Below are positions 17,201 to 29,564 of a stretch of DNA of 64,000 bases, piece by piece. The stretch comes from Chrysophaeum taylorii (taxonomy: Eukaryota; Sar; Pelagophyceae; Pelagomonadales; Pelagomonadaceae): contig JAQMWT010000634.1 in assembly GCA_029834535.1 (NCBI GenBank), positions 38,314 through 102,313 on the forward strand, read 5' to 3'. Every line of letters starts with the position of its first letter. Positions within the stretch are counted from its first letter, which is position 1. The position numbers and the translations under genes were made by a program. The notes under the pieces are model-generated. The model saw only the letters and a program-made list of their open reading frames with translations, made no database searches and was not told the DNA's origin.

Positions 17201-18737
17201 TTCTCTCACAAGAGTCCAATCTCCGCAAACCCTCTGCCATGTTACTTTGTTCTGGTTTGTCAACCCCGGCGTTCCTGTCTCAAGCCACTAATGACTTAGG
17301 CTTAAATATCAATGTAAAAGTTGTTGTTGAGTCTGATGATACACTTGTTCGTATGTTACGCCACCGTTTCCCTACTGTATTATTATTTGAATATCTCCCC
17401 GCCTTTATTAACCATCTTCACCTAATCTCACCAGAGGAAAGGCGCACATTCTATTGTGATATAATTGAGATCACTCCTCCCTGCACGAACAGGAATTTAC
17501 CAAAACAGCATAAGACAGAAGACTTACACAGCCTGCTGGACGATTCTCTTTTCGACAGCATGTTGTCTGTCATCATGTTACTCCAGCCCTTGGTACTACT
17601 GGCTGAGATGACGCCTCCACATAAGTACTGTCATCAAGACCACATCACAGTGGCCAATCTTATCCATGCAACACTTGATTACTGTGTCGATCTTGTTGAT
17701 AGGTTCCCGACACTGCGATCGCTAACCGTTGGTTGCGATGGAGGACGGCGCCTAACACCGTGCGATCGCTAACCGTTGGTTGCGATGGAGGACGGCGCCT
17801 AACACGCTTGCTCCCTGCGGCGGCCCCGGCCGTCCCGGAGTGAGACGGTGCCTGCTCGCCTCCCGGGCTGGCCGGTTAGCACCCGGAAAGTCCGCGCTGG
17901 GATGGGGTTCGCTCGGTTGGGCAGAACGCGACGGACAGGTCGATTGTTCGTGGACCAACACGTTTGCGGCCTGCGATGCTTTTGCACGACTTCGCACAAG
18001 ACCGCGCGCAGTGGCGGTCCGTCATCAACGAGTCCTCGTCCCTCGCCTCAGCCCCAACTGCGTGATTTTCCTCTGTGATTCCGGATCGGCTCCTGCCTGT
18101 CCGGCCTGGCTCCCATGCTCGGGAGAGGTCTGAAGTTAGTTAGTTAGTTAGTTCCCGACATACCTCTGTGGCGACTACCAATCTAGAGAAAGATGGATAT
18201 GCATCGCACGCAGGTATTCTACTGGACCAGTTAAAATATTGTCGTGGCCTATCCTCCATCCACGCCCCTTCCTAAAGATCGTGGGTGATCTACAAGCTAT
18301 TCCCAAGCGCCTTTGGCTCCCTAAACACGTATCCAAAGACTGATCCGGGTGTTCCCGATCCTCCATATATCCCCGTTCCTAAAGCGTTTGCACCTTACTA
18401 CACAGGTTCTGCTCAGCTCACTATGGCTGACCTTGAATCCCTCAATATGTTACTGCCGCCTTCACTCACAACAGGCTCACGAGCAACGTACTCACTCTGT
18501 TCAACTTATACCATCAGCTGTGCTTTAAACGCTCCTCTATGGAGCCGCTACCCAATGCAACCTACCCTATACATGTCAAGGTTTTTTACAATGCTCTATA
18601 ACTTGTTTGCCAGCTTACACACTAACTCACCCACTCCTGTGTCTTATAACATAACCGTTTTCGAAACTAAACTAACCAACCGTCACACAGGTTACTTCTT
18701 ACTACCTCATCAACATCAAACAACTCCCACTTCTTAA
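17197..18737 (+). pseudogene. C5-cytosine DNA methyltransferase domain inside copia-M, split by a SINE
   Basis: Motifs of the DNA_methylase (PF00145) fold appear in order. Motif I-like LLCSGLSTPA is at residues 16-25. VVVESDD with its acidic residue at 45 is motif II. The catalytic ITPPCTNRN has PPC at 94-96. LLAEMTPP (Glu 137) corresponds to ENV. Across the SINE, reading on from the right target duplication in the same frame gives YQSRERW, the QxRxR of motif VIII. A later segment in another frame (about 18500-18545, SCALNAPLWSRY) resembles the GNAV region. The SINE occupies 17713-18150. A stop follows at about 18341 and a frame change is needed for the last part. The ancestral domain was probably real, but this copy is inactive. 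Target-recognition specificity cannot be judged. Confidence 0.75.
17713..18150 (+). mobile_element. SINE-like element with (AGTT)n tail, copy A
   Basis: It is flanked by GTTCCCGACA (17703-17712 and 18151-18160), so it inserted by target-primed retroposition. It starts CTGCGATCGC and ends in tandem AGTT. The first roughly 45 bases are duplicated head to tail (17713-17757, 17758 onward). There are no classical long A-tails. Related copies: 19404-19801, 24427-24661, 31255-31520, 46789-47146, 55044-55432. Confidence 0.88.
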
Positions 18738-18739
18738 CT

Positions 18740-20320
18740 GGTGGCCACCACTCTGACGGCAACCTCACCATAGAGAACGCCACCACCAAATATCATGCTT
18801 CTATTGACGCGTTTGGAAGCACGTATACGCTCACTGCTTCCGACATTCCCCGCGACCGCGACAGGTCCATATATTTGGAGCCGTTTATGGGTCACTTGTG
18901 GATAGTCCGAGCCCTTCCCCAAGTTGGCTCCGCTGCCACCTATGGCACCGCCATACAAAAGCTCTTGTCCAGACGCTCTCTTGTGATGCCTGGCTGCTGC
19001 CTTACCTACAAGGCCACCGCTAGCTCTTTCGACTACAAGGACTCTCATTTTGCTCTGGAAGACCACCACTTATCTCATAGTCGCTATATAGGGTACCTTC
19101 GTGGAAGTGACCGCAAACTCGGCTCTAAAATCCACTCCATGCATGCTCCTTTGCCCACCGTCCGAGGGTACGCCAATATGATTTTACTGGACCCCCGCAA
19201 CGGGAAATTGCGCTACCCCACTCGACCGGAGTTGATTCGTGCTAACAACCACACCAAACAACCGGAATCCTTCCTCTTGTCTCTACGCCATGACCTTTGC
19301 TGTGACATGCTCAGCAATGCTCTGCCTGCCGGTACGTACAGTACTCTGCACAAGCACCTCTCGCTCCTCGTTGCCGATATTAAATCCCTTATGTTGGACC
19401 CTAACCCTGCGATCGCTAACCGTTGGTTGCGATGGAGGACGGCGCCTAACACGCTTGCTCCCTGCGGCGGCCCCGGCCGTCCCGGAGTGAGACGGTGCCT
19501 GCTCGCCTCCCGGGCTGGCCGGTTAGCACCCGGAAAGTCCGCGCTGGGCTGGGGTTCGCTCGGTTTGGCAGAACGCGACGGACAGGTCGATTGTTCGTGG
19601 ACCAACACGTTTGCGGCCTGCGACGCTCTTGCACGACTTCGCACAAGACCGCGCGCAGTGGCGGTCCGTCATCAACGAGTCCTCGCCCCTCGCCTCTGCC
19701 CCAACTGCGTGATTGTCCTCTGTGATTCCGGATCGGCTCCTGCCTGTCCGGCCTGGCTCCCATGCTCGGGAGAGGTCTGGAGTTAGTTAGTTAGTTAGTT
19801 AGTTGGACCCTACCTTCCAACATACTGCTGCCGTGACGAAGAAATCCTATGTATCCAATTTCATGACCGTTGATCAAGCTTCCACCACGTGCAGCACAGA
19901 TACCTCGCCTTTGGCACAAGCTTTTATGATGTCTATTTCCAGCAACTGCTTGACCGAAATGTCGTTAAACTATATATCTTCGTCCTACGAAGATACTCTC
20001 GTTACTCGTGATGATGAGGATGCACATCCGAGTGACCCTGCTGCACACCAGGATGACGACGCACCGCCTTCCCCTGCCTTAGACACCGAACTCAAGTTCG
20101 ATGTTCGGCGCAAATGGCATGTTCCCGCTCATCCCATTCCTCGTAAGTCCCTCGCACACGGATCCACCGAATATCTCAATGCCAAAGAACGTGCCAATCG
20201 CTTCCACCGGGTGCATCACTGCCCCGACAACGTCGCTGCCAAGGCCCCAATGTACTTGCTCGCCCTGGATTCTCTGCCTTTGACATACCATATCGCGACT
20301 TATGCACCGACTGCATCGCA
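18740..20320 (+). pseudogene. copia-M spacer region and pre-integrase zinc finger
   Basis: From about 18735 a frame reads NLTIENATTKYHASIDAFGS and continues to 19403, where a SINE interrupts it; across the SINE the same frame resumes as DPTFQHTAA. I do not recognise the first 200 residues. Near 20190-20330 an HHCC-type pattern appears, NRFHRVHHCP followed, one frame over, by DLCTDCIAHNKRH, matching the zinc-binding domain of copia integrases. Confidence 0.5.
19404..19801 (+). mobile_element. SINE-like element, copy B
   Basis: It is flanked by an 11-bp perfect duplication, GTTGGACCCTA (19393-19403 and 19802-19812). It is nearly identical to copy A without the duplicated head. The AGTT tail has about five units. 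It shares an open frame with the other copies, which is explained by high GC content rather than coding. Confidence 0.9.
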
Positions 20321-20399
20321 CACAACAAGCGCCACCCGCACAAGCATTTCAATGCGACCGAGCCTCTTTTGAGCAAACTCACAAAGCCGGCGAAGTCGC

Positions 20400-21240
20400 G
20401 TGCGACGGCGGCTATGTGACCATCCCATCCGAATGGGAGGCTTCACACATATCATCGTCTTCAAGGAACTCATTTCGAAATTTCTCTTGGTGTACTTTAC
20501 ACGCACCACCAACGCCACGGAGTTCACTCAAGCTCATGATTTTGTGTATGACTTCTGTCGTACACAACTCAACGTGCTCATGCGCACCCTCTACTCTGAT
20601 GCCTTCAAGCCCTACTTTAGCCAGCACATTACCTCCCCGCCCCGCGTCGATAAAGGCATTCACTCATCGCCTTCCCGCCGTACATGCACCACTTTAACTT
20701 TGAAGTTGAGTCCGCCATCGGTTTCATCGCCTCCGCCTCCTCAACTCGCCTTCGTTCTCTCCTTAATGCTCACTATCGTGGCGCCAAGATCGTGGAACCA
20801 GCCATCATGTTTCCGTGGGCGGTGATACACACCGTTCAAAGCTACAACCTTCTCCCGAACGCCACGCTCGAGCGCATTCATCATGCTATCCTGAGTCCGC
20901 AACAGCTACTCTACAACCAACTCAACACTCCCCAACATGACATGCTCAAGATTTTGGCGCTGAATGTTACCTTCTATTGGAGCCCCATGAACACCACAAG
21001 TGGGAACCGTGCCGCCGCAAATATTTATATCTCTGTTGCGCCAACGCGCAAAACCCGCTCGTCTCCCCACGCGTCGACCATCTCGCTGACGTCGTCCTCA
21101 ACCCTGAAAACGGACAAATTCGTGTTTCGTCCAAGCTGCAATTCCTCTACATGCTGCAGCATCCTACTCCTGATCCTGAACTTGCTCCTCCGCCTCACGC
21201 TCCTCCGCGCCTTTCTCGCTCACACCCCACGCCGCTATCC
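20400..21240 (+). pseudogene. copia-M integrase core remnant
   Basis: A frame from about 20430 reads GGFTHIIVFKELISKFLLVY and then RTLYSDAFKPYFS, matching the rve core of copia integrases with its second catalytic Asp; after a shift, NAHYRGAKIVEPAIMFPWAV and a LSPQQLLYNQL segment match its C-terminal part, followed by HHKWEPCRRKYLYL. Several frame changes separate the pieces. Confidence 0.6.
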
Positions 21241-21244
21241 AAGA

Positions 21245-22180
21245 CCATGTCATTCAGAGGGGGACAAGGTCTCATCCTCAGAGGGGGCACTCCCCACCTC
21301 CTTCAGCTCCTTCTTCGTCCCCTGCTCCTGCTTCTTCTCTCTTCTGACGCTCGCCGACGATTCTGGCTCTATGTCACCGCCGCCCTTGCTTCCTTCTTAC
21401 AGACATCTTTGCACAAGATGACCTCATTCTTGTCCCAGGTTCCAAACAACCCAACACCCGCAAGGCCACTCTATGAAACTATCCAAGCCCGGCTACAAGC
21501 GTCTACTATTGGTGCTTAGCCGCTGGTGGCAAACTCGCCGATTTCCGCTGGGATCTTCGCCCCCTTACGTTCAAGTCTCCCGCCCTCTCCGCCCTTCATC
21601 TTAATGGTGGTATCCTCTGGTCTGCTATCTGCTCAGAGGGGGAACATGCGTTGTCGCCTGTCTTCTTCTCCCGTTGCGCCTACTTACTTGCCCGCTACCC
21701 GCACGTCGATGGTTACTTCGCCCACGCAAGTGCGCATCCAGCATCCCAGCTGCCTTTAATCGCTGATGGTTCACCTACGTGCCCCATTCCGCCCTTTTAT
21801 CTGCGTTCACTGAACACGCTGCTGCCTTTGGCACTTCTTCCACAATATGCACTTACGTACCTGGCGCCGACCAGCTATTGATCACACCCTCCGAGTTTGG
21901 CGTACTTCTGCATCTCTGGCTGACTTGGGAAGCCTTCTGGTCTCTACAGAGTTTATCACCCGGTCTTACACACCGACCCTACTATCCATATTCAACTGAA
22001 TCTGCCCTCTCCACCCTACTGACTTCCGCTTATCCTGAAGTTGCGCACACTGCCTGACTGCAACGTCGCTAAACCATAATTCACCAGCCATTGTTGGTCC
22101 TGACGAATAAGGTCCAAGAAGATGTTCCATTGACGAATATAACTCAAGTGCCTCCACGGTTTGTCGCCTGAAAACAGGCA
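21245..22180 (+). other. copia-M integrase-to-RT linker, no motif recognised
   Basis: This lies between integrase and reverse transcriptase remnants. It contains two copies of a TCAGAGGGGGACA / TCAGAGGGGGCAC motif (21248-21290) and a third TCAGAGGGGGAAC (21631). Open stretches exist but show no family motif; this region is usually a disordered linker in copia Pol. Confidence 0.45.
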
Positions 22181-23460
22181 CGCCTACTCAAGGCCATCGC
22201 CAAGGAACTCACACATTATCCGCTTTGGCTGCTTCAAACTCTTTTACCCGACGGTGTCTCTCGTCCTATTGACAGCAAGATGGTGCTGAAGATTAAAACA
22301 GACTCTGCAGGCACGTCAAGCACAAGCTCGCCTCGTGCTACGTGGCTTCCTAGCATCTCTTGGCGCCGATCTTTGGCACCTTCAGCCCCATGGCCATGAC
22401 CGCAATCCGGGTACTACTAGCTATTGCAGCATACGCAATTGTTGTCTACCATGCAGACGTCCCTGAACGCCTGTTCAGTCTGACATTGATGCCAACGTCT
22501 ATGTTCAGTTACCAGACGGCATCGCTTATCGACCCCGATGACGCTAAGTACAAGGGCCGACGCTACCGAAACTCTGAAGTCACTTTATGGACTTCGGCAA
22601 CCATCCTTTGGAACGAGATACGGCTTTTCCGTAGCCTTACAAAACGCCTGCATTCACTCTTGCTATATGCTCGAGTATCCGCACATGCTAAGTTCGCTGC
22701 GCGTCTGTTGTAGACGACATTGTTGTTGTGTCCAATGACGACCCTCTTCGTACTGATTACGATGCCCTCCACGTCTATGCGCTATAGCAGTTTGAACCTG
22801 TCCGCACCCTCCTAGGCATGTGTGTCGCACATCTGATGGCCCATTTCTCTCTGATGCAAGCTGCTGGATGAACTCTTCGCTGATCCCAGTCTTGCAGCAA
22901 CTGACCCCGCTAAATATCCTATGTCATCGTCCTTCAAGTATAAAGATGGCACTCCCAGCTCTGAAACAGTTGTACATCAATTCGCACTTTGCCACTTGGC
23001 AAGCTGGTGTTCATGCAAGTTGCCTGCAGACCTGACTTCGCAAGCCTTGGGCAGATGTTCGCGTGGTATGCATGCACTCGTATGTTCACGTCCAAATGCA
23101 GAGCATTTGCTTCTTGCTACCTCAAGAAGCCGGAAAACCGCTCACTTCGCCTCTGGTTCCATCCTGGTAATGCCATTGAAGCTCACCTCGCGCACTGTCT
23201 CCGCTAATCGAATTGATCCATCCACTGTGGTCGACTACCAACCGCAGGATGGATGTATCCACTGACATTTGATCCCTTAGTTGTGGTTGGCTGACAACGC
23301 CCCTTCCTTAGCACAGGAAGATAGAAATCTACCACCGGGTTTGTCTTCTATCTTTTCAACTGCCTTATTGGTTGGAAAAGCAAACCAACCGATTGTCTCC
23401 TGCTCAACTCACGAAGCTGAGTTGATTGCCCCCTCAGTATTTGTGCTGATGAGCTGTTTG
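22180..23460 (+). pseudogene. copia-M reverse transcriptase and RNase H remnant
   Basis: Frame pieces in order give AIAKELTHYPLW, KMVLKIKTDSAG, QARLVLRGF, MAMTAIRVLLAIAA (the TIR..LALAA motif), LYGLRQPS, and the catalytic VVDDIVVVSND (about 22710), all in copia RT order. Then GKLVFMQVACRPDFASLGQM and VSCSTHEAELIA match the RT thumb and RNase H. At least four frame changes and a TAG inside the domain show that it is dead. Confidence 0.72.
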
Positions 23461-23464
23461 GCTA

Positions 23465-26204
23465 CGCCTGTTGTTGGAACTCTCCTTGTCGTCAACCCAC
23501 CTTCTACGTCAATGCTAATGGTGAGAACACCGCTGACCCTGTTGACTTCGATGACAATGACAACCCAATTGCTGATATGCGCTTCATCAGAAGCTCACCT
23601 CTCTTGTCTGACAATGCTGCCGCTGTTCGTTCCCAATAACCCAGATGGTCTTCGATCCAAGGCACTGTCGACCGATGGTTTAAGATCCGCAGCATCTCCT
23701 ACAGAAAATACGAGTCCATCATGTTCCGGCAAGCTAAACGTGGCGGATGGTTTTACGCCACTTGCTGCTGAGTTCTCCACCTTTCGCTTCTACTCGGTAT
23801 GCATCATGCCTCTGACGATCATTTACAGGATTGAAGATGCCTCACCTCTAGTGACCGCAACGTCGTTAAACTAGCAAACTAGCCCTGGCCCTACCTTCTG
23901 CCACAATTTTTTGTACGCGTCGTGTGAGTGTCGCTCATGTCTTTTCTTAACTCCCGTGGCCGTGGCGTATATCTCCAGTCGTTCGAAGACAATTCCACGC
24001 TCGCTTTCCACGGCCGACCTTCTCCCAAGTTGTCGCAAAAGCGACACCCATGACCACTGTTACTCCTGCTACCTTCAGGCTGCTGCTGTCGCACTGACAC
24101 CAGCGAAATGCCATCTTACGCCCTCAATCCCTAACACCCATGATGGCCTCAACGGATTTTCCCCTGTTTGAACGAAACTCTTCTCGAGAACTTCCGTGTC
24201 CCTGCCACCCCTTTCTCTTGTTTTATGCGAGCGAAATCTTACGGCACTCAACTCGATCTATCAGCTACGACCTTCACTGTTTGTGGAACTAACAACATTC
24301 ATATCCATGCACCTACCCATTACTATATCTTGGGAAGCTGCTCCTGCTATTGCTTCTATTGGCTGCTACAGAGGCCCCAAACGTGAACGTTTCATTTTGT
24401 CATCCTACCGTGCGCAATGCCTCAACTAGCTAACTAACTAACTTCGGACCTCTCCCGGGCATGGGAGCCAGGCTGGGCCGGCAGTAGCCGGTCCAGGATC
24501 ACAGAGCAAAAATCACACAGTTGGGGTAGAGGTTGCGGATGAGGCGCAGATGGCGGACCGCCACTGCGCGCGGTCTTTGCGTCGTGCCACGAGTTGAAGG
24601 GGATGTCGCATTTCCGGAGTGCCATGGCGAGCGACCTCCCGTACGTCATCTGCGGAGCCCCCGTTTCATTTTGTCATCCTACTGTCCGGGCGCCCTGCAA
24701 CAATTTGGGTACGTAACCTACCTTCTCGCCCTACCACGTTCGAAGTCACAGCTGCACCTCGTGAACTCCCCACTGAAGTGCTGAGTCACCTCAACACGGA
24801 CGACCACAAGAAGAATGGTCACATCCCCATCTCGACTATTACCATGAACATTTGCTGCGCTTGTCACNACGCACCCGATCAGGTGCCTACACACCTACTG
24901 TATGTGCCCGCCACGCCTTCCTTCCCTTCTGTTATGTGTCAGCTGGTCATATACGCGCAACCATCATACGCACTCTATCATTTGCCAAAGGAGTACATAC
25001 TTTTATGATCAATCTAACGCAATATCCGTCGCTTGCTATTAACTATCGGTTCGATGCAGTCACAGATTTGTTCACTCAACTGCCATTCGCACTGGATCTT
25101 GCCACTCAGCTGCACCTTGAGCATCTTAATTTCTTAACTCTTGTTCGAACACAGCCTGCAAAGCCTGCGCTATGTTCCAGCCCAAATCCACCATGTGATT
25201 AATACTGTTGCCCAATCGCGGGTACAACATCTTGGTACTACGTATCATCCTCAGATGATAAAACCGCCATCACTCCGATAACGTTCGGCCCCACTATACC
25301 CGGCAGAACATCAGACTTTCACTTTCTAAACGCGAATACCCCCTACTCACGCCCATGTGTTGACCGAGACGTCGTTTAACCTCTTCCTTACATCAGAACC
25401 TACTGGAGCAAACCTCGCCATCGACTCACCCTGCCTCTTCTGCCTCGGTTGATGTCTATGCCTTACGTCTCAGCAAGTCGGCAACTCCAGGTCCTCGCCT
25501 ATACATCCGCAAAATCACACCTCAGCGCTGAATCTATCCTCGCGCCTGATCTACAGTCTGCCATTGGGCATCATTTTCCTGAGAACCGGTCTTTCCTCCA
25601 CTGCCAATGCACCACGCCTTATGCCACCTGCAAGTGCTGTTAAACACTGAGCTGTTGTCTGTTCTTATGCCGATGATCAATATGCTGCCAATCACGCATC
25701 CCCAGACGATCACCCTCCATCATTCGCGCATAATCTGCTCTCGTGTTTTCAAAGCATCCCTAGTATGTGAATCGGAAGACCTTCTATCCTTCTCAGATCC
25801 GCTTGCTGAGTCTCACTTTGAAACGCCACCAGTACTCTCTCAACTTGACTCATTGGTGCCATCCATACAAATGCTTTACTTGCACTACATTTATGGTACC
25901 CACCATTCTGTATTGGTGTTCAACACCCACAACAGAAGCTGACGACGACGATACCGAAACTCTCGAACCAGTAACGATGTCTACCACCTCAGATGTCCCA
26001 CTCACTGTCAGTTATACCAGTTTCGTATGCTCTGTTCAAAGCGTCAAGTCGACTCTCAGTCCACAAAATCCGTCCTAGACATGTCTTGCACCTTGATGCT
26101 TCGTAGGACCCTGTGACCATCAAGACTGGCCCCTTCTTTTCTTCTTCATCATCATCTTTCTCAGATGCTATAGTCGCACCTTGGCGAAGACATCCTCGAG
26201 GGGG
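23465..26204 (+). other. copia-M 3' interior of unknown content
   Basis: This is the region between RNase H and the 3' LTR. It contains broken open stretches (for example 24168-24429, 25449-25643, 25767-26078), a reversed SINE at 24427-24661, and one ambiguous base (n) at 24868. No family motif was recognised. It is about 2.5 kb longer than a normal copia tail, so it may hold an additional accessory domain or older insertions. It ends in the purine tract before the 3' LTR. Confidence 0.45.
24427..24661 (-). mobile_element. SINE-like element, copy C, internally deleted
   Basis: The reversed tail CTAGCTAACTAACTAACTTC leads into the conserved 3' part (GGGCATGGGAGCCAGGCTGG). The 5' half of the family consensus is missing. 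The flanks share about 20 bp (GTTTCATTTTGTCATCCTAC near 24389 and 24663) with further diverged similarity beyond, suggesting an unusually long target duplication. Confidence 0.7.
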
Positions 26205-26522
26205 TGCATATGTGCTGCCTCTACCCTTATCCGTCCGTTAGAACGATCTATTCCTACCCGTCTTCCTGTCTACACAATCAAATTATGACAAATAGTCCTC
26301 TGTGTGAGGAAGCTACTTACACCCTTACCCCGCTGCCCATCCAGTATCCCTACGTCGCCTTATCGCTAGTGAGGTCCCCCATACTATATTCCATGCCCAC
26401 ATCCCCATTTCGTTCTACATGGTAGCAGGTGTTCGTTCGTTTCGATCGAACCTGTGCTTGACTTCACGGCGACTCCTCATCGGCTTCAGTTCATTGCTAC
26501 GTGTTCGGTTCGTTCGTCTACC

Positions 26523-26990
26523 ATGTCCTCGATCGAAATTAAAGATAGCAAGCTTTCGCAAAAACTTGATGCTTTCAGCGGTGAGCGACATTTTTTTTCC
26601 CCACCCATGGCCACGTCGTCTCGCGAACATGATTATCTCTACCGGCGATCACATTATCTCGACCAACGATCCTTGGACTAGCATCTCAGCATCTCGCTGC
26701 TCTGAAGGCGAATTTCGCGTCAAGCAACAACGTTGATATCCATGAAAACCGCGACATGAACTTCACGCGACTTTACAAGCGTATTACCGATGTCTACATG
26801 GGCCGTGGGGATCGCGTAGCGAACTTCCTCAACAAGTTCATCATCGGAGTATACAAGTTGCTCGGCATTGTACCAATCACTGGAGTTCAAGTTGCTCGGC
26901 ATTGTACCTGATCTGACGTACCCTCGAGTGGGTCCTCGCATTTGACTACGTGCATCGTGCTTCAAGACTTACTGGCTTTGTTTTATAGTC
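26523..26990 (+). pseudogene. copia-B gag remnant
   Basis: It starts like copia-A Gag (MSSIEIKDSKLSQKLDAFSG) but then has a T-run expansion (26592-26599), deletions and a small internal direct repeat around 26857-26905 (GTTGCTCGGCATTGTACC twice). The frame is lost after about 30 codons. Confidence 0.8.
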
Positions 26991-27049
26991 TCGCGTTTCG
27001 TACCGATGAATGTGGTTGTACCCTTGAGAAGTTCAACAAAACAATTTAG

Positions 27050-29340
27050 ATGGCATGCACAAACCACTTCTGCCGCGCTATCCGCCGCGTCGTCAGCCAC
27101 AACCCCGACTTCAGACTCTTCCAACTGACCTACCCTATACGCCCCTTTCCCACCAACCTGGCTCTACTCGATTCCGACGCACTACCCAATGTGCTTTTGG
27201 CGGCTGCAAGGATCACTTTAAGGGGGACTGCCGCAAGTTTCAGTTCCAGCTATTCCACGACAATGCGCTACCCACCATCGCCGTTCTTCTCAACAGCGCA
27301 ACACTCCCAATGACTCCAACAACACCCAACAACACCAACCCACCAAAACCAACACCAGTAACACTACCTTTTCTGCTCCTATGCCTACTCCAACCTTGAC
27401 TGATTCTAGTTCCACTCCGCCGCTTTTCTTAATACCACCACTACACCCCCTTCACCGCCTTAAACGGCCGCAACGTCTCACATCCCCCTCCCGATACTCT
27501 ATCTTATCATCTTTGCACCTTTCTGCCAATCAAGATAATTCCAAGTCAGCGTGTGTACCGCCGATTTTCTGCCGCAAGCACATCAACAACCCATCCCATG
27601 GAAGCCCCTGTTTTTGTGAAGGGCCTGTTTTTGTAAGCCCCTGTTTCTGTTTTTAGCTCCCATTGCACAGGCGCCCTTCGTTCTGTATTTTCCGCCCTGT
27701 TGCTCAAACCCTCGTTCTGTATTTTCACTCGTCGTTGCTCCTCCTTGTTCTGTATTTTCCCTGTCGTTGCTCCTCCTCTCCTCGTTCTGTCTTCACCTCG
27801 TCGTTGCTCCTCCTCGTTGTCTTTTCACCTCGTCGTTGCCCCCCTCCTTGTTCTGTATTTCGCCTATTCGTTGCTCCACTCCCCGTTGTGCATCTTCAGC
27901 CATTCGTTGATCCACTCCCCGTTGTGCATTTTCAGCTATTCGTTGATCCACTCTCCGTTCTGTCAAATTCGCGTGCGCAGCTTTCGTGCTTCCTATGTGG
28001 TTGGATCGCTCATCTTGGATCCTGGACGACGCTTCTTTGCTGTGTGATTTGTGGTTCTCCTTCGCGCACTCTCGCCTTTGCCGCTTTTCTGACCTTTAAA
28101 ACCGGTTTTGCTATCGCAGTGAATTCCGTGCTCAGCACCCGCGACGCTATCTGCAATGTTCTTACGTCTGCGACGCTATCTGCAACGTTCTTACGTGCCA
28201 CAACTGTTTTGCCACTATCGCCAACTTCTACCGCAGTCTATTCGAGTATGACGAGCGAAGCTCGCCGCTTGCTCCTCCAACGTTGGCCCATATTTCAACT
28301 TCGTTCTTGCGAATGCGAAAACGGGCCACTTCTTATCTGCCACAGCAGGCTGGCATACAGCAACCTGGTCTACCCGTGACGCGGTCGTGCCCATGGCACA
28401 TTGCTCGCACCACAACAACCAAACACCCACGTTCGCATCAAACTGTTACGCCTGTTTTGCTTCTGTCGACTCCGACCATCAACGCAAACTGGTCACCATG
28501 CACCATGCCCACTACGCCTAAAGGTCGCTCTTCACCAGTTGCGTCGTCATAACCTGGTCACCATGCACCATGCAACATATCTGCCCAAAGGCCACGTTCT
28601 CATCAGACGTCTGATACACTGCCATCATATATACCAGCCTGTGTTCCCGCTATCTTTGCCCCGCTGCGATTCTCAGTGGCACCAATCGTCTAACGCACGT
28701 CATCCCAGGCACTTTTGTCGCTATTGTTCTTCAGACCTCGATTTTGCTGACAGTTTCGCTTATCAGATTTCCTCCAATGTCAAGCACCGAAGGAACTTCA
28801 ACGTTGTTCTGACTTTCTCGAATCACGCTTCCCAGCTCTCGTCTACTGTTGCCCCCTTGTCACCTGTTCCTGCTGTTGCCCGATTGTCACCTGTTCTTCC
28901 GCCGTTGCCCCCTTGTCCCCTGTGTTTGATGAGAATGCGCCGGTTTCACTGGGACTGATCACCCCATCACGTGAACCGACCATTCTACGAGCTCATGAAC
29001 TCCGACGAACCAAAGAGAGAAAACAACAAAACGTGCACAACAAAGTCGAGCCAACCAGAGCCGACAAAACAACAAGCATGCAAAACAAAGTCGAGCCAAA
29101 CGGAGCCGACCGCGCAAAGTCGACAAAAAGCGCACATTATTCAGAAACAAATGGAGAACCAACTCAAACCCACAATACTGGCGTTTTACCACGCACTGTC
29201 GATTATGTGTCATCTTGTCATTCCCTTTGATTCTGTGTCATCTTGTCCTTCCCTGTACGTTAATTATTCTAGCTTTCGTTTGTTAGTTCATTATGTCTTC
29301 CTTCCCCTCTGTCTCGCCCAGCCCATCCAAATCCTGCACG
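27050..29340 (+). other. copia-B interior, rearranged
   Basis: Bases 27200-27600 are Pro/Thr/Asn-rich, like the Gag tail of copia-A. Bases 27690-27960 are diverged tandem repeats of GTTCTGTATTTTC and TCGTTGCTCC-type units. From 28850 the sequence again follows copia-A Pol between integrase and RT (GGGACTGATCACCCCA; CAAAGTCGAGCCAA repeated at about 29044 and 29089). Confidence 0.5.
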
Positions 29341-29564
29341 TCGGTTACAAGCCCTTGCCACAGAATATCATTCCCTCGGTCAGCTCGGTTGCTCGGATGT
29401 TGTTCGCGTTCTTTCTACTTTTTCTGGCACCATCTGCCCTTCGAAGTGGGTCCACCGCACGAAGTATGAACCTGGCCGCTTCAAATCGTACACTGCTCAT
29501 CTCGTCGTCCGCGGTTACACCCAGGTTCACGGCATTGCTTACCACGACACGTACGGTCCTGTAG

